The notes below the pieces were generated by a model. That model was not told the origin of the DNA. It saw nothing but the letters and a program-made list of their open reading frames with translations, and did no database searches. Of a DNA stretch of 64,000 nucleotides, positions 10,431-24,980 are shown in pieces. Position 1 is the first letter of the stretch, and each line of letters starts with the position of its first letter. A program made the translations under genes and the position numbers. The stretch is from Lanius collurio (lineage: Eukaryota; Chordata; Aves; Passeriformes; Laniidae), in the NCBI GenBank assembly GCA_020086605.1, contig JACBWW010000007.1, positions 21,538,129 through 21,602,128 of the forward strand, given 5' to 3'.

Positions 10431-13311
10431 TGATCACACAATGATCAAGAAAGCACAAAGGTGGTGGTGGATTTCTATCACTTTTTTTCATAACTCACAA
10501 AACATTTTGCACCTTTAAAAGTTCCTTCACCAGGACTAAGTGGAAAAATTGAAGTTTACCTCTTTACTTCAACTAAGTCAGTTAAGCTACCACAGAGGGA
10601 AAGAAATGCTACATTGTGGCAAACACTAATAGAGTGTGCATGAATTTTCCTACACATTTTGAATAATTGTTGGTTTATTGCTTTAAAAAAGCTTTTCTCC
10701 TGCTAGTTTGGATAGTGATATATGTAGATACATAAATAGTTTCTTAAACTTGGATACCTTGAAATGTAAAACAACAGCTAGCATTGACACTGTTACTGCC
10801 GTTGCCTCCACATGGGTTGACCTTTGCAGTTTGGGAGATCACAGTGACAATGGCAATACTGTATTGATACTCTCTATTAGAAATTGGTATTATCATCAAA
10901 TAATCTGAGAGAACTACAAAGAGAGATATGACAGCTCTCAGTGGACTACTGTTAGTCCTACTTAATGAGAAGAGTAAAGTCATCATAGCTGAGGTTTTAG
11001 GCATCTGGAGGAGTAATAAAAAAAAAATAAAAAATAAACAAGTTGAAGACCCAAGGTTACATGAAGTGACTTGATAAAGTCATAGAAATTTTTTTTAAAA
11101 GTTTTCACTTGCAAGTTTGATCTGGAGGAATCAAGTTTTCTGGTGGAAGCTGATACGTTTAAACAATGCTAGCAGCTCTCAAGGTCTCTTCAAAAGGTAA
11201 TTGCTAAGTGTTCTGTCTTAGAAGATCTGATTATTCAGGAGATTATTACACCTCCTGCCACTCTCTGAGGTGTTGCAAGAGCAAGGTCAACAAAATGGGT
11301 AGCACATCTGCTACTCAGTTTTCAGTTTCTGTTTTTCTGTTAACCAAGGCTAGCATTCTTTGTTGCAAGTGGCAACTTTTTTCAACAATAGTTTACAGCA
11401 GTTTATCTGTATACAATGTGTTGTGAATGAATGAGGCAAAAGCTCTCATTTATGGATCTCTTTGGACCTGACTTGATTTGCTGCAAGAGCTTTACATTCT
11501 TATCACAAAAACGTTTTGACTCATTCCACAAACACCGCCTTCTTCACTCTGGCACCACAAGGGAATTGAATGATATCTTCAGGCAAGAGTATCTTGAAGA
11601 AAGCAGTCACTGACTTTTTGCCAATGCCAGACCTCGTAAGGCTATGTCAGAGGTGGAAGGGGCTCGAGCAGTGGGCACTCAGTGTTCCTTTCTGACAGAG
11701 CAGCTCCTTGGGCATTTGTGTCTGTCAGGGCAAATGACATAAACCCAAAGGCTGTGCTAAAGGCCAGCCAGATCCAGCCAGCACTCAAAATCTAATTTGT
11801 ATCTTGAACATTGTGCTTGGTATGGATGTGCCATGTGTGTCTCCTGTTTGCCTCTACTGAGTAATTTCAGCCATAGGCAACTTCTCTGTTCTAAACACAG
11901 ACAAAATAACTGGATGATAACAGATTTGCTGGTTTGCCACAAGCTAACACATCTTCATGATTTTTTTTAATGGTTTGTGCTTTCTAATCACTCTAATCCC
12001 AGCTGAGAACTCAGATCTGTAAATAGTGATATAAAAATAATCTTATTTAGAGTCTGTGCTACATTTGTCAGTAGCTGACTAACCTAACAACACGCAGTAA
12101 GCAATAGATGTGAATCAATTGACCTAAAAATATTCAGACTTCCAGACAAAAGGCATATTCTTTTTGATAGATTATGCTTCTTCTGAGTATGGAAAAAAAA
12201 AGAAAACTAATACACCTTACAGTAAATCTTTGATGCTAGCCAGCAAATTTCCAATCTATAGGAATTTTATGGATTAATTACAAGTTTGAAGTATTGCAAA
12301 ATACTTTTATTTGAACTGCCTTTCAGTATTTGACATTTATTCTAATATGTTTCATTCAAACCTTTGTTAGAAAATAACCAATGGGGATCAATTAGCAAAG
12401 AAGCAAGAATGTTATAGTGTCAGATAAAATCAGGCAGGAGTATCTGTTAAACGGATATTGGCACTATAAAAGTCAGTATCAAAGGCAAATTAATGGCAAA
12501 TAGATTGGGATTTCTCCTAGCATTGAAAAGAGGAAGAAGAAATGGAGAAAGGGGTTACTATATATTTTCTTTTTCTTCACATAGGCCACACACTGGATTG
12601 AAAATCAATCTATGGTTTTTCTATGGTAAAAGTATCTGTACCAAGTAGCCAAAATTGAGGTCATATTTGCTCTGTATGGTCTATACCTAAAGAAAAGACA
12701 ATACTTATCCTAAAAACTCTGTGAGCCAACAAGCTAATGCAAAGAGTAGTGGAAAGTGGCCCTTTGACTTTAGTACACATTAAATTGTTCCCTAAGTATG
12801 ACTGGAATGTTTGATCCTTTAACAGTGCATGCTTTGGTGGGCCTGTGAACATGGGCTGAGAAAGAAGACTTTCTTCCTCCTAAGACATGAATAATTATAG
12901 CACTTCAAATATTGTCACTTGTTCTTTTGTTATGACTGTCAAAAATATAATATTTCTTCACACTCAAAAAGACAAGAATATACAAACTAAAATCTATGGT
13001 ACACTATAATTCATTCTGGATATAAATAATTATTTTCCACCAGCATATTTCAAACTCTTTGAAAAAACTTTCAATATAGGAATCTCTCATTTTATAAAAA
13101 ATAGAAGCAATGATGACCAACTGATATTTATGATAGGGATTTGGTGATAGTGGAACTAAATATGCACCCAGATAAATAGGTCTTTCATTTCACCTGATCA
13201 GTCTAAGGTAATTGAATAATTATTGCTCAGGCACAGCAAATTTAGTCTTGTAATTTTCATCTCTCTTCCTTTCTCAGAAGTTTCCAAACCTGAGATAGAG
13301 TATTGACAAAG

Positions 13312-13330
13312 GAAAAAAAAAAAAAAAAAA
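13312..13330. repeat. Poly(A) run
   Basis: Nineteen or so A residues in a row with no LINE or SINE body before them. Confidence 0.8.
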
Positions 13331-16300
13331 GGAGATTAGTCAGATCCATTCAGTAGATCCTGCTATGGCTAATTATTGTCACAAAATAAATAATGAAAAT
13401 TATAAAGTGTTAGTTTTAGCTGACTTCTTCTGTAACAAGATACAGTGTTTTTTGTCCTTTCTTTAATTTTGTTGATGGGTGTCTGCTAAATGGCCATCAT
13501 ACTTAAAATTAAGGAAGTTATAAAGAAAGGTTCATGACTGTTAGCATATTCAACATACATTTGCAATACTGCAGGCTTTCATTACCAAGATATACCCATG
13601 GGAAATTTTGTGATGTCCTTCTCTAAATGCTCCTGGAGTCCAGATTTAACCAATAAATATATTTCATCATTGAAATTCTCAATATCTACTCATCTAAAAA
13701 GGTCATTCATATTTGTTTCAAGACTAAGATTCAATCTGTTTAGTACCCCAGCATTTCAGATGAAAGCACAGTGCATGTCACTAAAACACTGAGGAAAAAA
13801 TAAAATTTCATTTTTTATTGCTTCCTCATTATCAGAGGGATGTTCTATATTTGTTTACAAAATTAAAATGTTGCACTCTTCGTGCATGATTATTCACATC
13901 GTAATATAGGTATATAACTGAGTGTGAAGAAATATTTACACTATATTAAAAATAAATTCCTCTGAAATATTTGCATTTCTATTCATAACACTTAGAAGCT
14001 TTCAAAAGTTGTTTGGCAAATATAGATGATTTTCACTGATGAAAAAATCTCATTTACTGCAATACTTCCCAATTACACAGTGTATAGGACATTGCTAATG
14101 TTTAGAATGTGCAGAAATTAAAAGCAAACACAAGACAGTTTCCATTCTCTCTGTTTTACAGCTGTATCAAAAGATAAAATGCTGACTTTCCAATTAGTCA
14201 AATGGTCTAGAGAACTCATAGCATGTTTCTGATTCCCAGTTCAGAGATATCAACCTAAATTTGCCAGCAGCCTTGAGTCAGTGTGAATCCTCCACCATGA
14301 CACATCAATTTAAGTACACAGTAACATCTTTGTGAAGTCAAATGACTTCTTTAAGGTCATGCCCCTGAAATAAATACTAAGTTTGTTAGTCATTGCATTA
14401 TAAGCTAGCTCTTTAGAGCAAAAGCTTCTCTCTTGGTCACATTTCTTCAGCAAAGGCTGGCTTGATATTGCCCAGCCCTCAAAATAATGACTAGAATAGT
14501 GTGAAAACTAAAGGTAAACATTATTTAAAACAAAAATGAACCTAGTTTTATTACATTATTACAAGGAGCTCCAAGACCAATGAGGTTCTTAGGATGCTAT
14601 CTTAAAAACAAGCAGATTCTGCCCCTAAAGATGTTTTATCTATTACTGAGTTTAACAAGAAAAAGTATGCACAAATATGCATGCATATACAAATACACAC
14701 ATAGACTAGTTTATATATTTTATGTACCAGTAATATGATGGACACTCAAGGCTGCTGTTTTTATTGTTCTTTCTCATATGAAGAAATGATCTAATATTTT
14801 AGTTATATTAAGGTAGGAAATTTGAAGGAAAATAATATTTTTAAGGGGGGTTTTGAGATATTGTCATATATTTAAAAGCAATTATATACAAGAGTATGTA
14901 TGGGCATATAAAACTCATAATTGCACACAGTTTTGTTCCAATTTTTGACTCAAAGATAATCTAGCTATTCCAAATCTTAGAGTTGTGTCCGTGTAAATTA
15001 ATTTGATGACACAGTAAGTGTAAGAAATGGATGCAGAAAATAAACCAGAAAAAAACCCCAATGTTTATTGGCTGAAAAGAGCAAGAGCCTAAGAGTTATA
15101 ATAATTTCACCCCAAAGAGTGGCTATATGTTTGTCATTGATAACAAAGAGTAATAATAGCAAGGGTAGTATTTTTCTTTCAGTTTTAATTGTGTTTTATT
15201 TTGAATACTAATTTGTTACATAATGTCTATTAGTCTTCATTCTGAAATTATATTTTATACCTAGTATGGAATTTCAGGGTTTCAAAAACTTGGCATCCCA
15301 GTTGCACAATATTGCATGTTTTCTGAAAGACATGAAACCTCTGTTCATGGTTATGTTTCAACGAGGGGGAAAATGAAATTGGTTTCAGAAAGTCTTAGAA
15401 GGATTTTAGAGTATGACTTCAGAAACCTTTGAAATACATTGTAGAACCTGGTAAGACACACAATATACCCAACTAAATTTCTCCTCATGCCTTACCCTGT
15501 CACAGCCAGAGTGTGGAACTGGTGGTCCAATCTATGTGGAAAGAGCTGTTGGAGATGCATCATTAGTAGGACATATAATCTTCTAATTTAGCAGAATCAG
15601 AGTTGTGTAACCAGCAGCAGCTGTTAAGACAATCTTGCAATTAGTTTCTGAAACTTTCCTTCCGTAAAAATTTCATGATGTTACACTAATGAATTTATAT
15701 GCAGAAACAGAAATTAGAAGACATTACAAAGAAAACTTTAACTAAAAATATTGTTAAATCTCTAAATGCCTCTTAAAAGAGATCACATTTCCATACCTTC
15801 ACACTGTATGGTGAAGAATCAGTCAGACTTGATCTCAGTCTGGAAGGATTCTTTACAAACTCAGAACAAGGGTTAAGTACATGAAAATTGTAGCAATGAT
15901 AGTTATGAACAAGTATGGTGCAGTATCTCTTTTTTGGTAATCACAGAGACATCCCAAATCTCATAAATGCACTGAGTGGAAGCCTAAATAGACTCAACAA
16001 CTTAAATTCCACATGCTGCTGTGTATAAAATGCATTTCATGGGAAAAATGACACTAGAATTTGTCTGGAATTTGAGAGCGCAGGTTAGACAAGACATCAA
16101 GATAAACTTTATTGTCTCTAGCACAAAACTCCACAGTTGCATAAAACACCTGGATAAGTCCCTGTTCTTACACAGTTAAAGTCAAATATCCAAAGCCAAT
16201 GATGAAATTAGTATAGCTGTATCTATTACACACATGGAAAAGCTTTCACACCCTGCAGATGAAATTACTGTTATGATATCCTCTAGATATATTAACAGTA

Positions 16301-18714
16301 TTATTCTTATGTCAGTTAGAATTGCACTGCAGGTCTTAATAACATAGTAAATATTCTTGGCTGTAATGGAAGACTGATGATTGTCAGTACAAGATACTGC
16401 TTTTTTTTATATGGTACATATTTCATCAATAGGGTTATGAGGACACATAATACCCTACATATGTTTTCTTCTAAATTATAAATGAATGAATAAATATGAT
16501 AGCTGAATACAGTAAATAATCAGCAAAACACGCAGATCGAAAAGGAAAGTGTGCACCTGGATAAGGGTTGAATTACTGAAGAGTATACTAATGTTTATTG
16601 ATGCAGTTTTGAAGCTCCATGGGAGGACAAAGGAGATTTTACAGTTTGAAGAAGTTAAAACTGCCTCAAAGAAACTTTCAATTTCTTTTAAAGTTTGGCT
16701 TCTATTACAAGAATATAATTAAATGTGAACAGATATAATTTTCTTTAAAGATAGAAGAGCTAGAATGAGGTGTTGAGCAAAAGGAATGTGTGTCAGCACA
16801 GGAGATGAGTGGAAGGAAACATTTACTAGCTACAGCTCTATGAACAGAAAATAATTTTCATCAAGATGGTGCAATCATCTTAAAAACAATAATTTTTCAG
16901 TTTAAAGCTGTCCATTTTCTTTCAGTCAAAGACCTGGTGTAATATAAAAACCTAAAACTACTACAAAACAAAACCTGCATTCTTTACTGAACTTTTTGTT
17001 TGAGTAATTTTCACAGTATCTTTAAAAAAAAAAAATCAAGGTATGAATATTAGAGTAGTATAAGAGAAAGCATACGCAGTGCATTCATTAAAGGATAATA
17101 AAAGAAAATTCCTTTAGTGTCTTACATAATACCTAGATCAGATTTTCTTACTTAAAACAGAAGAATTGGTGTTGGGCATATTAACAGGAAGAAGCTATAC
17201 GTAAAACCAACAAATGCCTTACTGGGTCATCCCATCAGTCTGTATGGCCAAATATTTGTGTCTGGAAGTAGTAAGAGGAAATCCTAGTTAAACATATGGC
17301 CTTGGTCACTTGCTGTTTTGCTTTGGCTTTGTACTTACCCAGTATCTCTGTTTTATTAGACACTCTGGATAGGTCACTGCAGGCTAGTCCTTTCCATGCC
17401 CATATATTGATCTTTTGCACACAAATTTTTTTAGCTCCTTTATGACCCTGCTGATAACATCTGTTACTACAGTGGCAATAAAATAAAATGATGTCTGATT
17501 ATGTTGAGAAAATGCCTAACAGAAAAGTCCCGGTACAGCCTTGGAAATACAGACTATGCATTAATCACTTGTCAATCACACATATTAAACTTTACCTACA
17601 GCTCTCCTGTAGATGATGGGAGTAGTTTTTCCATCTCCATATTTTTACTTCCTTGGAATTTGATTATGCATCCTTTACAGTGCAGAAAGTTTAATGCTGT
17701 TCAACTTTTTGAAGTTACAGAAATAATAAATACACAAGTAAACAGAAGTTAAATATGTCTCCTGGGTTTTTCTGTTTGACCAACATGACCCTTTGCTTTG
17801 GAAAAGGCTAGTAGAGTGTGTTCAAGTTATTTTACACATTTAGAATTTAACTTAATGACACAAGAAAGAACAAAAGGAAAACAAAACTGGGACCTCCATT
17901 TTTGGTTTGGAAAGATTTGCTCTATAGAAGCAGAGCAGAGACTTAAGATGAAAGTAGGAACACAGCAGAAAAGCTATTACTGAAGCCATTTGTTGCTAGA
18001 TGATGAAGAAAGGAGAATGAAATATGATATTGCTGATAGGGACATGTTCAACAAATTTGTGACATTTTTGTTAGCAAAATGAAATATTCTTTCACCAAGA
18101 GCGTTAGTTTAGGGTTAATACCGTTCCCAGTGTATGTTGACTGAACTGCAAAGGTTTAGAATATACACTTAAAGGGAAAATTCTTCAAATTTGCAAAGAA
18201 GCATGGATTAGAGAAAGGATGTGGCCAAATCCCTAAGTCCTTACTTGGGCAAAGCTCCTGTTTGTCTCAGTGGTATTGCTACTCTGATAATTGTTGCGTG
18301 TAGAGGTTTTAATCTGATTAATGAGGTATGAAAAAAAAACCCACCAGAGTAAGGCAGACTGTCATACCATTTCTGATTTCAGCACCAAAATTCAGGTTGG
18401 ATAAGAGTTTCTATCACTCAGTATTATGTTTTTACATTTTCATATGATTACAGGTGTAAGTGGCAAGAGCTTCAGAAGAGTTCCTTTAAATATAATGAGT
18501 TTTCTTCTATGCCAGTATTTCAGCAACACCTCGGTTACCAATTAAGACTGAATGACTTTGCTTCAGTCAGACAGTAAATGAATTAACCTGAACCTGTGGT
18601 CAAGTTCACATATCCCAGCCTAGACAGCAGCCAGTTTCTGTATTCCACGAATACTCATGCCTGTCACAAGCTGTCTGCATCCAGTTTCTAAGAAAATTGG
18701 TGTGCAGACTGGCT

Positions 18715-18870
18715 CATTCCATATTTAACGCTAGCTTCAGCAGTAATTAAAAATTAGGAGAGATGTTCAGGAAATCAATTAATTATGCATGCAAAGTGCA
18801 CCAACTAAATTTGGACGCACAATTAGATGACTAATCACAGATTAAAAGGTTGAGAATGGCAGTTGCACAC
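18715..18870. promoter_or_regulatory. Candidate conserved non-coding element (enhancer-like)
   Basis: Dense homeodomain-type cores in 150 bases: AATTA motifs at 18744-18757 and 18777-18784, an octamer-like ATGCATGCAAAG at 18785-18796, and ATTAG/CTAATC around 18821-18837. This clustering without repeat similarity is typical of deeply conserved developmental enhancers, but conservation cannot be measured from one sequence. Inference only. Confidence 0.25.
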
Positions 18871-19846
18871 TTATAAGGATGAGAGTGACCTACCCTATCC
18901 CAGGTACCTGTGCTGTTTAGACATACTAAGGTCTGTTAGACACTTGACACACCTGAAGATAATGCCTGAAAAATGTTTATTCCAGCAATACTAGCAAGTG
19001 TCAACATCAAGAGTCCAGAAACTTCAATACCCGAGTCTTTCCTCTTACTAATGGGAATATCCCAATTTTTGCAGAGTTTCACTGGATGTCTCTCCAGAAA
19101 CTTGAGTTTTGAATAAGTCAGTATTACTAAAAAATGAACTTCCATTTAAGCTGACAGACAGGGTTGTATTGATGCATATGAAACATGGGGGGAATGATAA
19201 GTTACATCTGTCCTGAAATTATTATGCCATTTCAAAACCAGTTATTTAAGGACAAATATCAACAAATTTAGGAATAAACTGTTACTTCCATGTTCTGCTC
19301 TATTTCCCAGGGTGACATCACAATATGTTGATCTCTAGTCATTTGACAACTGTAATAAGCTACTGCCTAACCATCTGACTAGCTCACCCCAGATTAATTC
19401 CAGTTTTATCTTTTCAGGGATCACTTAATCTTCTGATGGAAGTTCCCAATATAGTAAAATTTGGATTGCATGAAAACTTCTGTTTTATAATATGATCAAT
19501 TATTTCCAGTTCGCTCAAAGGCTTTCTAAACATTTTTTGGTTGTGTTTTGTTTAATAAGCCCATAACCTGATCATACAACCACAGTGAAAGTGTGGCATT
19601 TCTCACTGTTTAAGTGCAAGCATGAAGCACACAACAGCTGTCATCCACTGTTAAGGGGTTTTCATTCAGCAGATTAAAGGTACAGAACGGGGGTTCCTCA
19701 GGTCACAGAGCAACTGAGTGATAAGAGTAATGGCTAGCATTCACTTGTGCCAGAGTATATTCCAGTTTCCACTGGCTTCCTGCAACAGAAAGAGCTCTCT
19801 TATACATCTGACTACAGAAAAGAAAAAAAATAGTGCATGATTATTA

Positions 19847-19909
19847 TTAAAAAAACCAACCAAACAAAAAAACAAAAAGGAACAAAAAACAAAAAAAACC
19901 AGAACAACA
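19847..19909. repeat. A-rich simple repeat with C interruptions
   Basis: Runs of A separated by C or CC, like the tract at 1019-1098. Confidence 0.75.
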
Positions 19910-22900
19910 GATTAAGATTCTGCTTTTTTTCTAATGGTTTTTATTTCACTGCCTTTGGAGTCACTTGACACAACACCTGATGTGAGTGAAATATAGCTCT
20001 GAAGGCAAACTATATTATTTAAGGGAATAGTAAGTCATATTATATACCAAAACAGAATGAACAACATCATATCCCAGTCAAATGACTAATATTTGAGTAG
20101 GAAAAAGTGAAATTCTTCGATAACATTCTCATTTAGATACTATTATCTTTGGAAAGTATTTCCCATGGAAAATATCACTGTTGTTCTGATCAGGTTTGCC
20201 ATTTTCATGGCCTTTCCCTCCGTCCTTACAAAAGGGAGTAATAGTTAGGATGTAGGCCAAATTCCCATGCTGTAATCTACAATGAGTGGTATTTGACTGA
20301 AAGTAATCTTTAGTAATCATATTCTCTTGAATGGATCAGTTTGGAAATAAAATATCAGCCAAGTCAGTCAGACCCTTCCCTTTAGATAGAATAATGTTTC
20401 TGCAAGATCAGTGTTAAGAAGATAGGAAAATTCCTTGGAGAAGCCCCTCCAAGGGCATCCTTTTGTCCTATCAGAAATCTAACAAGTTAAACTGTATCTT
20501 GTTCACCAAGAGAATTTCATGACCCTCCCAAGTGTGTAGAACAGTAGAAAGCAGGAATAAATTTAATAGGATCATGAAGATGATATTTCAAGTTATTACA
20601 GACAGGATATCCAGAATCAAAATGTTTAGAATATATTTCAATACACTTTGTGGATAGTGCTTCCCTTGGTAAGGATTTCTATTCCTTTCATTATACTAAA
20701 CATATCAAATAATATCAAACTCTGTCCAATTCATCTTCTATCTAGAAGCTGAGCGCATTGACCATAGTGACAATGTTGAGTTTATCAAAGTCTTTTCCAT
20801 ATCATATGAGTCATACTTGCGATGTCCTGCAAATATGACTAAAGGCCCAAACCCGTCTCATTCATGTGCTGCATTATTCTCCTCTAAAATTTCCATGCAA
20901 TACAGCTCTGAATATCAATGCAGATAAAGATTATTCATGCTGAAAATACACTAATGCTTTCTTTAAGGAATTCCCATACACTGAAAAATATATTTTCATG
21001 GATTTTTATAAACTGAAAAAAATGTTTTTAACACTTCGAGCATGTTATAATCACTTTGTTTTTACTAGTAACTAGATCAACAGCAGCAGAGAAAGTAGAC
21101 CTCAGTATTTCTATCTGCTGTATTATATGTGACTAGAAGGTTGCAGCAATGTTACTTAAGCATTGCTTTAATCTACAGCAAAACTTTCACCAGTGAGTGA
21201 GTGACAAGTGCATTCATCCAGCACTTTTTTGAGATGTACATGTTTTTAATGTACTGATGCACCTCAGATGCACTACAAGTAAAAAAGATAGCTTATATAT
21301 CTGTCAAGGTTACAGAACAAAATAGTGTCAGACCATGAGATATAGAGATGCAGTGATTCTAATAGGAAATTGACTGCTTCAAGCATTTTGCTACACTTTC
21401 AATCTTCAGAAAAACATTTTACAATCCAGTCTAAAACAATTAGAATCTGTCTTAGGTAATTACAATAAAAGTCCAGTGCTGAAAACATTTATCATTTTGA
21501 GAGTGAAGGTTCAATGCATGAATAATGAAAGGAACAGAATATCAGGTAACATCTAAAATTTGGGCTGATTGTACAGCCCAAATAAAAGAAAAATATTAGC
21601 ATAATGAGTACTTAAAAATGCCTTTTCAAAACCCTTGGGTTTTCTTAGGTGGATCTAAACAAGAATAAGTTCAATCCATTTTCCTGTAATTCATGAAAAA
21701 TTCATACTGTGGCTTAATGTTTTAAATCTGTGGCAACCACTATCAGTACCACCACCAGCTGTCCCTGATATATTATTCTTTGTAAATGAAGTTGTTACAG
21801 CATGCTCTCCAATAATAAATGAACAAGAGTGCTGGACAGCCCTAGTTAAGGCCACAAGCCATTGTCTTAGCAGCATGCTTATAGCTCCCTTCTTCATGTG
21901 TGTTAGCTTGTATATCTATATTTATAGATATATTTACAGACATGCATATCCTTCTCAGTGTTTAGAGCTGCTCAAATTTAGATGACTAGAAGCTATACAG
22001 CACCTGAAGAAATGACAAAAAAGAAAAAAAAGAACAAGATAAAACTAAAAAAAGCAGGGTATCAGGTGGCAGGCTTGTGGTTGCATTTATCTTACAAATA
22101 ATGTGTCAAACTTTTTTTTCTGTAACAAGCACATTCTGTATTGTGTGTGTCCACTCAGTCATTGATGGAATTTGTGTGCTTTTCCAATTTCTTGCAATGA
22201 CACTTTTTGATGCCATGATCACGGCTAAGAGCAGAGGTCACCACACTGCCTTCTGGACTGCAATTTCAGGCATAGCAAAATAAAAGATGTGTCCATTTGT
22301 GTTTGCTTGTTTTGGGTAGCAGGGATTTCCTTTTTATTTGTTTTAGTCTAAGTGACAAGCTTTCTGAAAGATGTCATTCACCACTCATTCTTCCTCTCTT
22401 CAAACAATTTGTGATAAAATTATATTTAATTTTCAGATGTTACTTCTACATGCTTAGTAGTTTAATTTGTTTTTCATTCTGAAAGGATAATGACAAATAT
22501 AGCACAATGTTTTTATTTTTTATTAGTAACATTAAGAAAGGAGACTTCCTGTTATACCTTACCAAGGACTGTATAATGCATCTTAAAAATTGAGAGAAAA
22601 ATTTTGACATTCCCTTCTTTTTAATATCACTTTGTTGCTATTATCAGTAGCAAAGAGACAAATTATAGTATAAACTTCAGTTATGCCCATGAAGATATTT
22701 TCCAAATATAAACAGCAGAAGCTATTTCTGATATGTATTCTTTTTTCCTTCCTAATTCCTTTTAGGTTTGCAGCACTTCATCTTTCTACATAGCCTAAAC
22801 TTAGTAAAGTGAACTACCTCAGTCTCCCAGTTGAGATCATAAGGTTCCTCATCTAAATCGATACAAAGTTGAGACTTTAAAGAGCCTCTGCTAGTTCATT

Positions 22901-24040
22901 TCATAGTCCTAAGATGATAAAAATGATCAGGAGAAGTATATTTTTATTACTCAAATACTGTTTAAGTCTAAACTTTCTCTACAACCTAGTGATAACCTAA
23001 AATTAAAATTCTGTAGTGGCAATGGAGGCTCTGGCATACTCAAAGTACTTTGTTTTACTATAGAGTCATGTTCCCTATTCACAGACTCTTAACAGAAAAG
23101 AAAATCCAATGTTATCTAGGCAGGATTTTCTATCCTGCTTCTAGAGCCAGTACATGCCATGATAAGGCAAATTCAGAAAACTCTAACAGGTAAATCTCAT
23201 TGAAGTCCTCCTACCATATTAATAGCTTAATGTTTGAAACTCATTATGTGAGGTATAAGACTAATATGCATTATTTCATCATAAGGTGTGCTAAACATTG
23301 GTCACAAAAATTTCAGCATTGAATTTCTTTATGTATGTAATAGGTACATATGTAAGAGGATATTTAAACAGACACATCAGATATCAATATAGCAGGGCCA
23401 CAGGATATCAATATATTTTTGCCATATGCTACTTCTTCTAATGTATCAAGGAAAGGTTACCCTCTAAATGTGTTAAATAAATTACATCAATTTTACTGAC
23501 TGAGGGAACTCAGCACTTCTGTACAATGAATCATTATTATTTCACAGAAGCTTTAAAACACTCTAAAATATGCATCACCTCTTTGGGCATCACATGGGAA
23601 CTCACACATCTTCCAACTTTGACATAATACCTTCCTTGTATATTTTGCTTACGTGTATGCCCTCCCTATTTTTACTTACTTATCTTATACACATTACTCT
23701 ATTTTTACCTTGCGCAGTTCACACACATTGTACTTACTTATACTTTTCACATACTTAACACAGCACTTCTACCTAACACAGCACTTATACATTTTACCAA
23801 CTCATCCATAATGCAGCACATATACATTTTGCAACTGCAGTGCATGAGATTACACCTTGCTTGATTAGTCCCTTTACTTTGTCCAAGAGCTCTGTGCACT
23901 TTTCAGGAAATAAGATTGGTTTTAGTCCCATGCTGCACAGTCCTTTTTATCTATTCCATGCTGTCTTGGTATTTCGTTTTTCAGCCTCTTTTTTCCCAAT
24001 TTTTTTTCAATTTAGCACAGTTTACCTTTCAGTCCTTGAT

Positions 24041-24330
24041 GCTACAAATCCAAGCAAGAAGAGTCAAAATGATAGCAGCAACAAAACCCATCCAGTGATC
24101 AGCAGCCAAGTCAGTCCAGGAAATCCAACCAACCAGACAGACAGATGGCAAAGGGCAAAGAGCTGCTACGAACCGAACCGAACCCACCCCACCTCTCTCC
24201 TCTTCTTCTCTCTCCTGACTGAATCTTCTGACTGGGCTTAAGAACCCTCCAGGAGCTGACCTGCTACACCTGAAGGTGGAGGGCCAGGTGAAGCTGGTGA
24301 GGGTAATCCCAGCCTGGTCTCACTCTGAGG
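24041..24330. repeat. Unassigned repeat-like block, GC-richer than its surroundings
   Basis: The block opens with 'atccaagcaagaagagtc', carries CCAACC/GACAGACAGA and CCGAACCGAACCC short repeats (24128-24190) and a CT-rich stretch (24191-24225), and ends in a GC-rich part (ggagctgacctgctacacc; aatcccagcctggtctcac). Composition changes sharply on both sides. It resembles an interspersed repeat such as an LTR fragment, but I cannot name it. A 133-codon frame (23840-24241) overlaps it and shows no known domain. Confidence 0.4.
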
Positions 24331-24980
24331 GCTCCAATAGGCATAGCTACAGATGGTTCTGCTATGGCAACACTATCATGATTCAAAACACCATACAACA
24401 ATTCATGAATACACTTTCTGCCTCCTTTCAATACAAAATGTCTATCTAAACTTCCTTTTTAGCAGCCACAAAATCTGTTGGTTTGGGTTTTTTTTTGTTT
24501 TTCTTTTTATTACAAAGAGAGAATAAAATATTTCCCATGAGAGTTTTATTCACTGACAGCTACATAAATTAACGTTACACCTCTACCACAGTATCTCTTT
24601 TCATTTCTCTTACATATGAATGTTGAACAAATACATCGAAATAACAGCTCTGAGTTACTTACACTGCATGTCTTTCCCTGCTATCTTGGCTGGGATGCAG
24701 TAAAGTCCACAGAATGATTATTAATGGCTTTTTGGATCTATTTCTCTTCATTTGAGTGAGGCTTATGAAAGAAGTGGGAAACAGACAGATCTTCTTCCAT
24801 GGCCAAACTTTTTTCTTTCCCCAACAAATGCTTTTTTTGCCTCCCTCTGCACTTACTAATACAAACATGAAAGTACTAGACTTGTCCTGAATGTAGAGGA
24901 GGTTCTTTAGTAGATATTTAAATAGATAAATAAAAAAAATAAATTAAATCACATTCTAACTAGAATGTAAGAAATATAAG

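Larger units (their letters stand above)
10431..24040. other. AT-rich unique DNA, no gene seen
   Basis: About 13.6 kb with no reading frame above 90 codons and no recognisable transposon. It holds short simple repeats (poly-A 13312-13330; A/C-rich tract 19847-19909) and a homeodomain-site-rich patch near 18715-18870 described separately. A slightly GC-richer patch at 11620-11900 was not identified. Confidence 0.5.
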
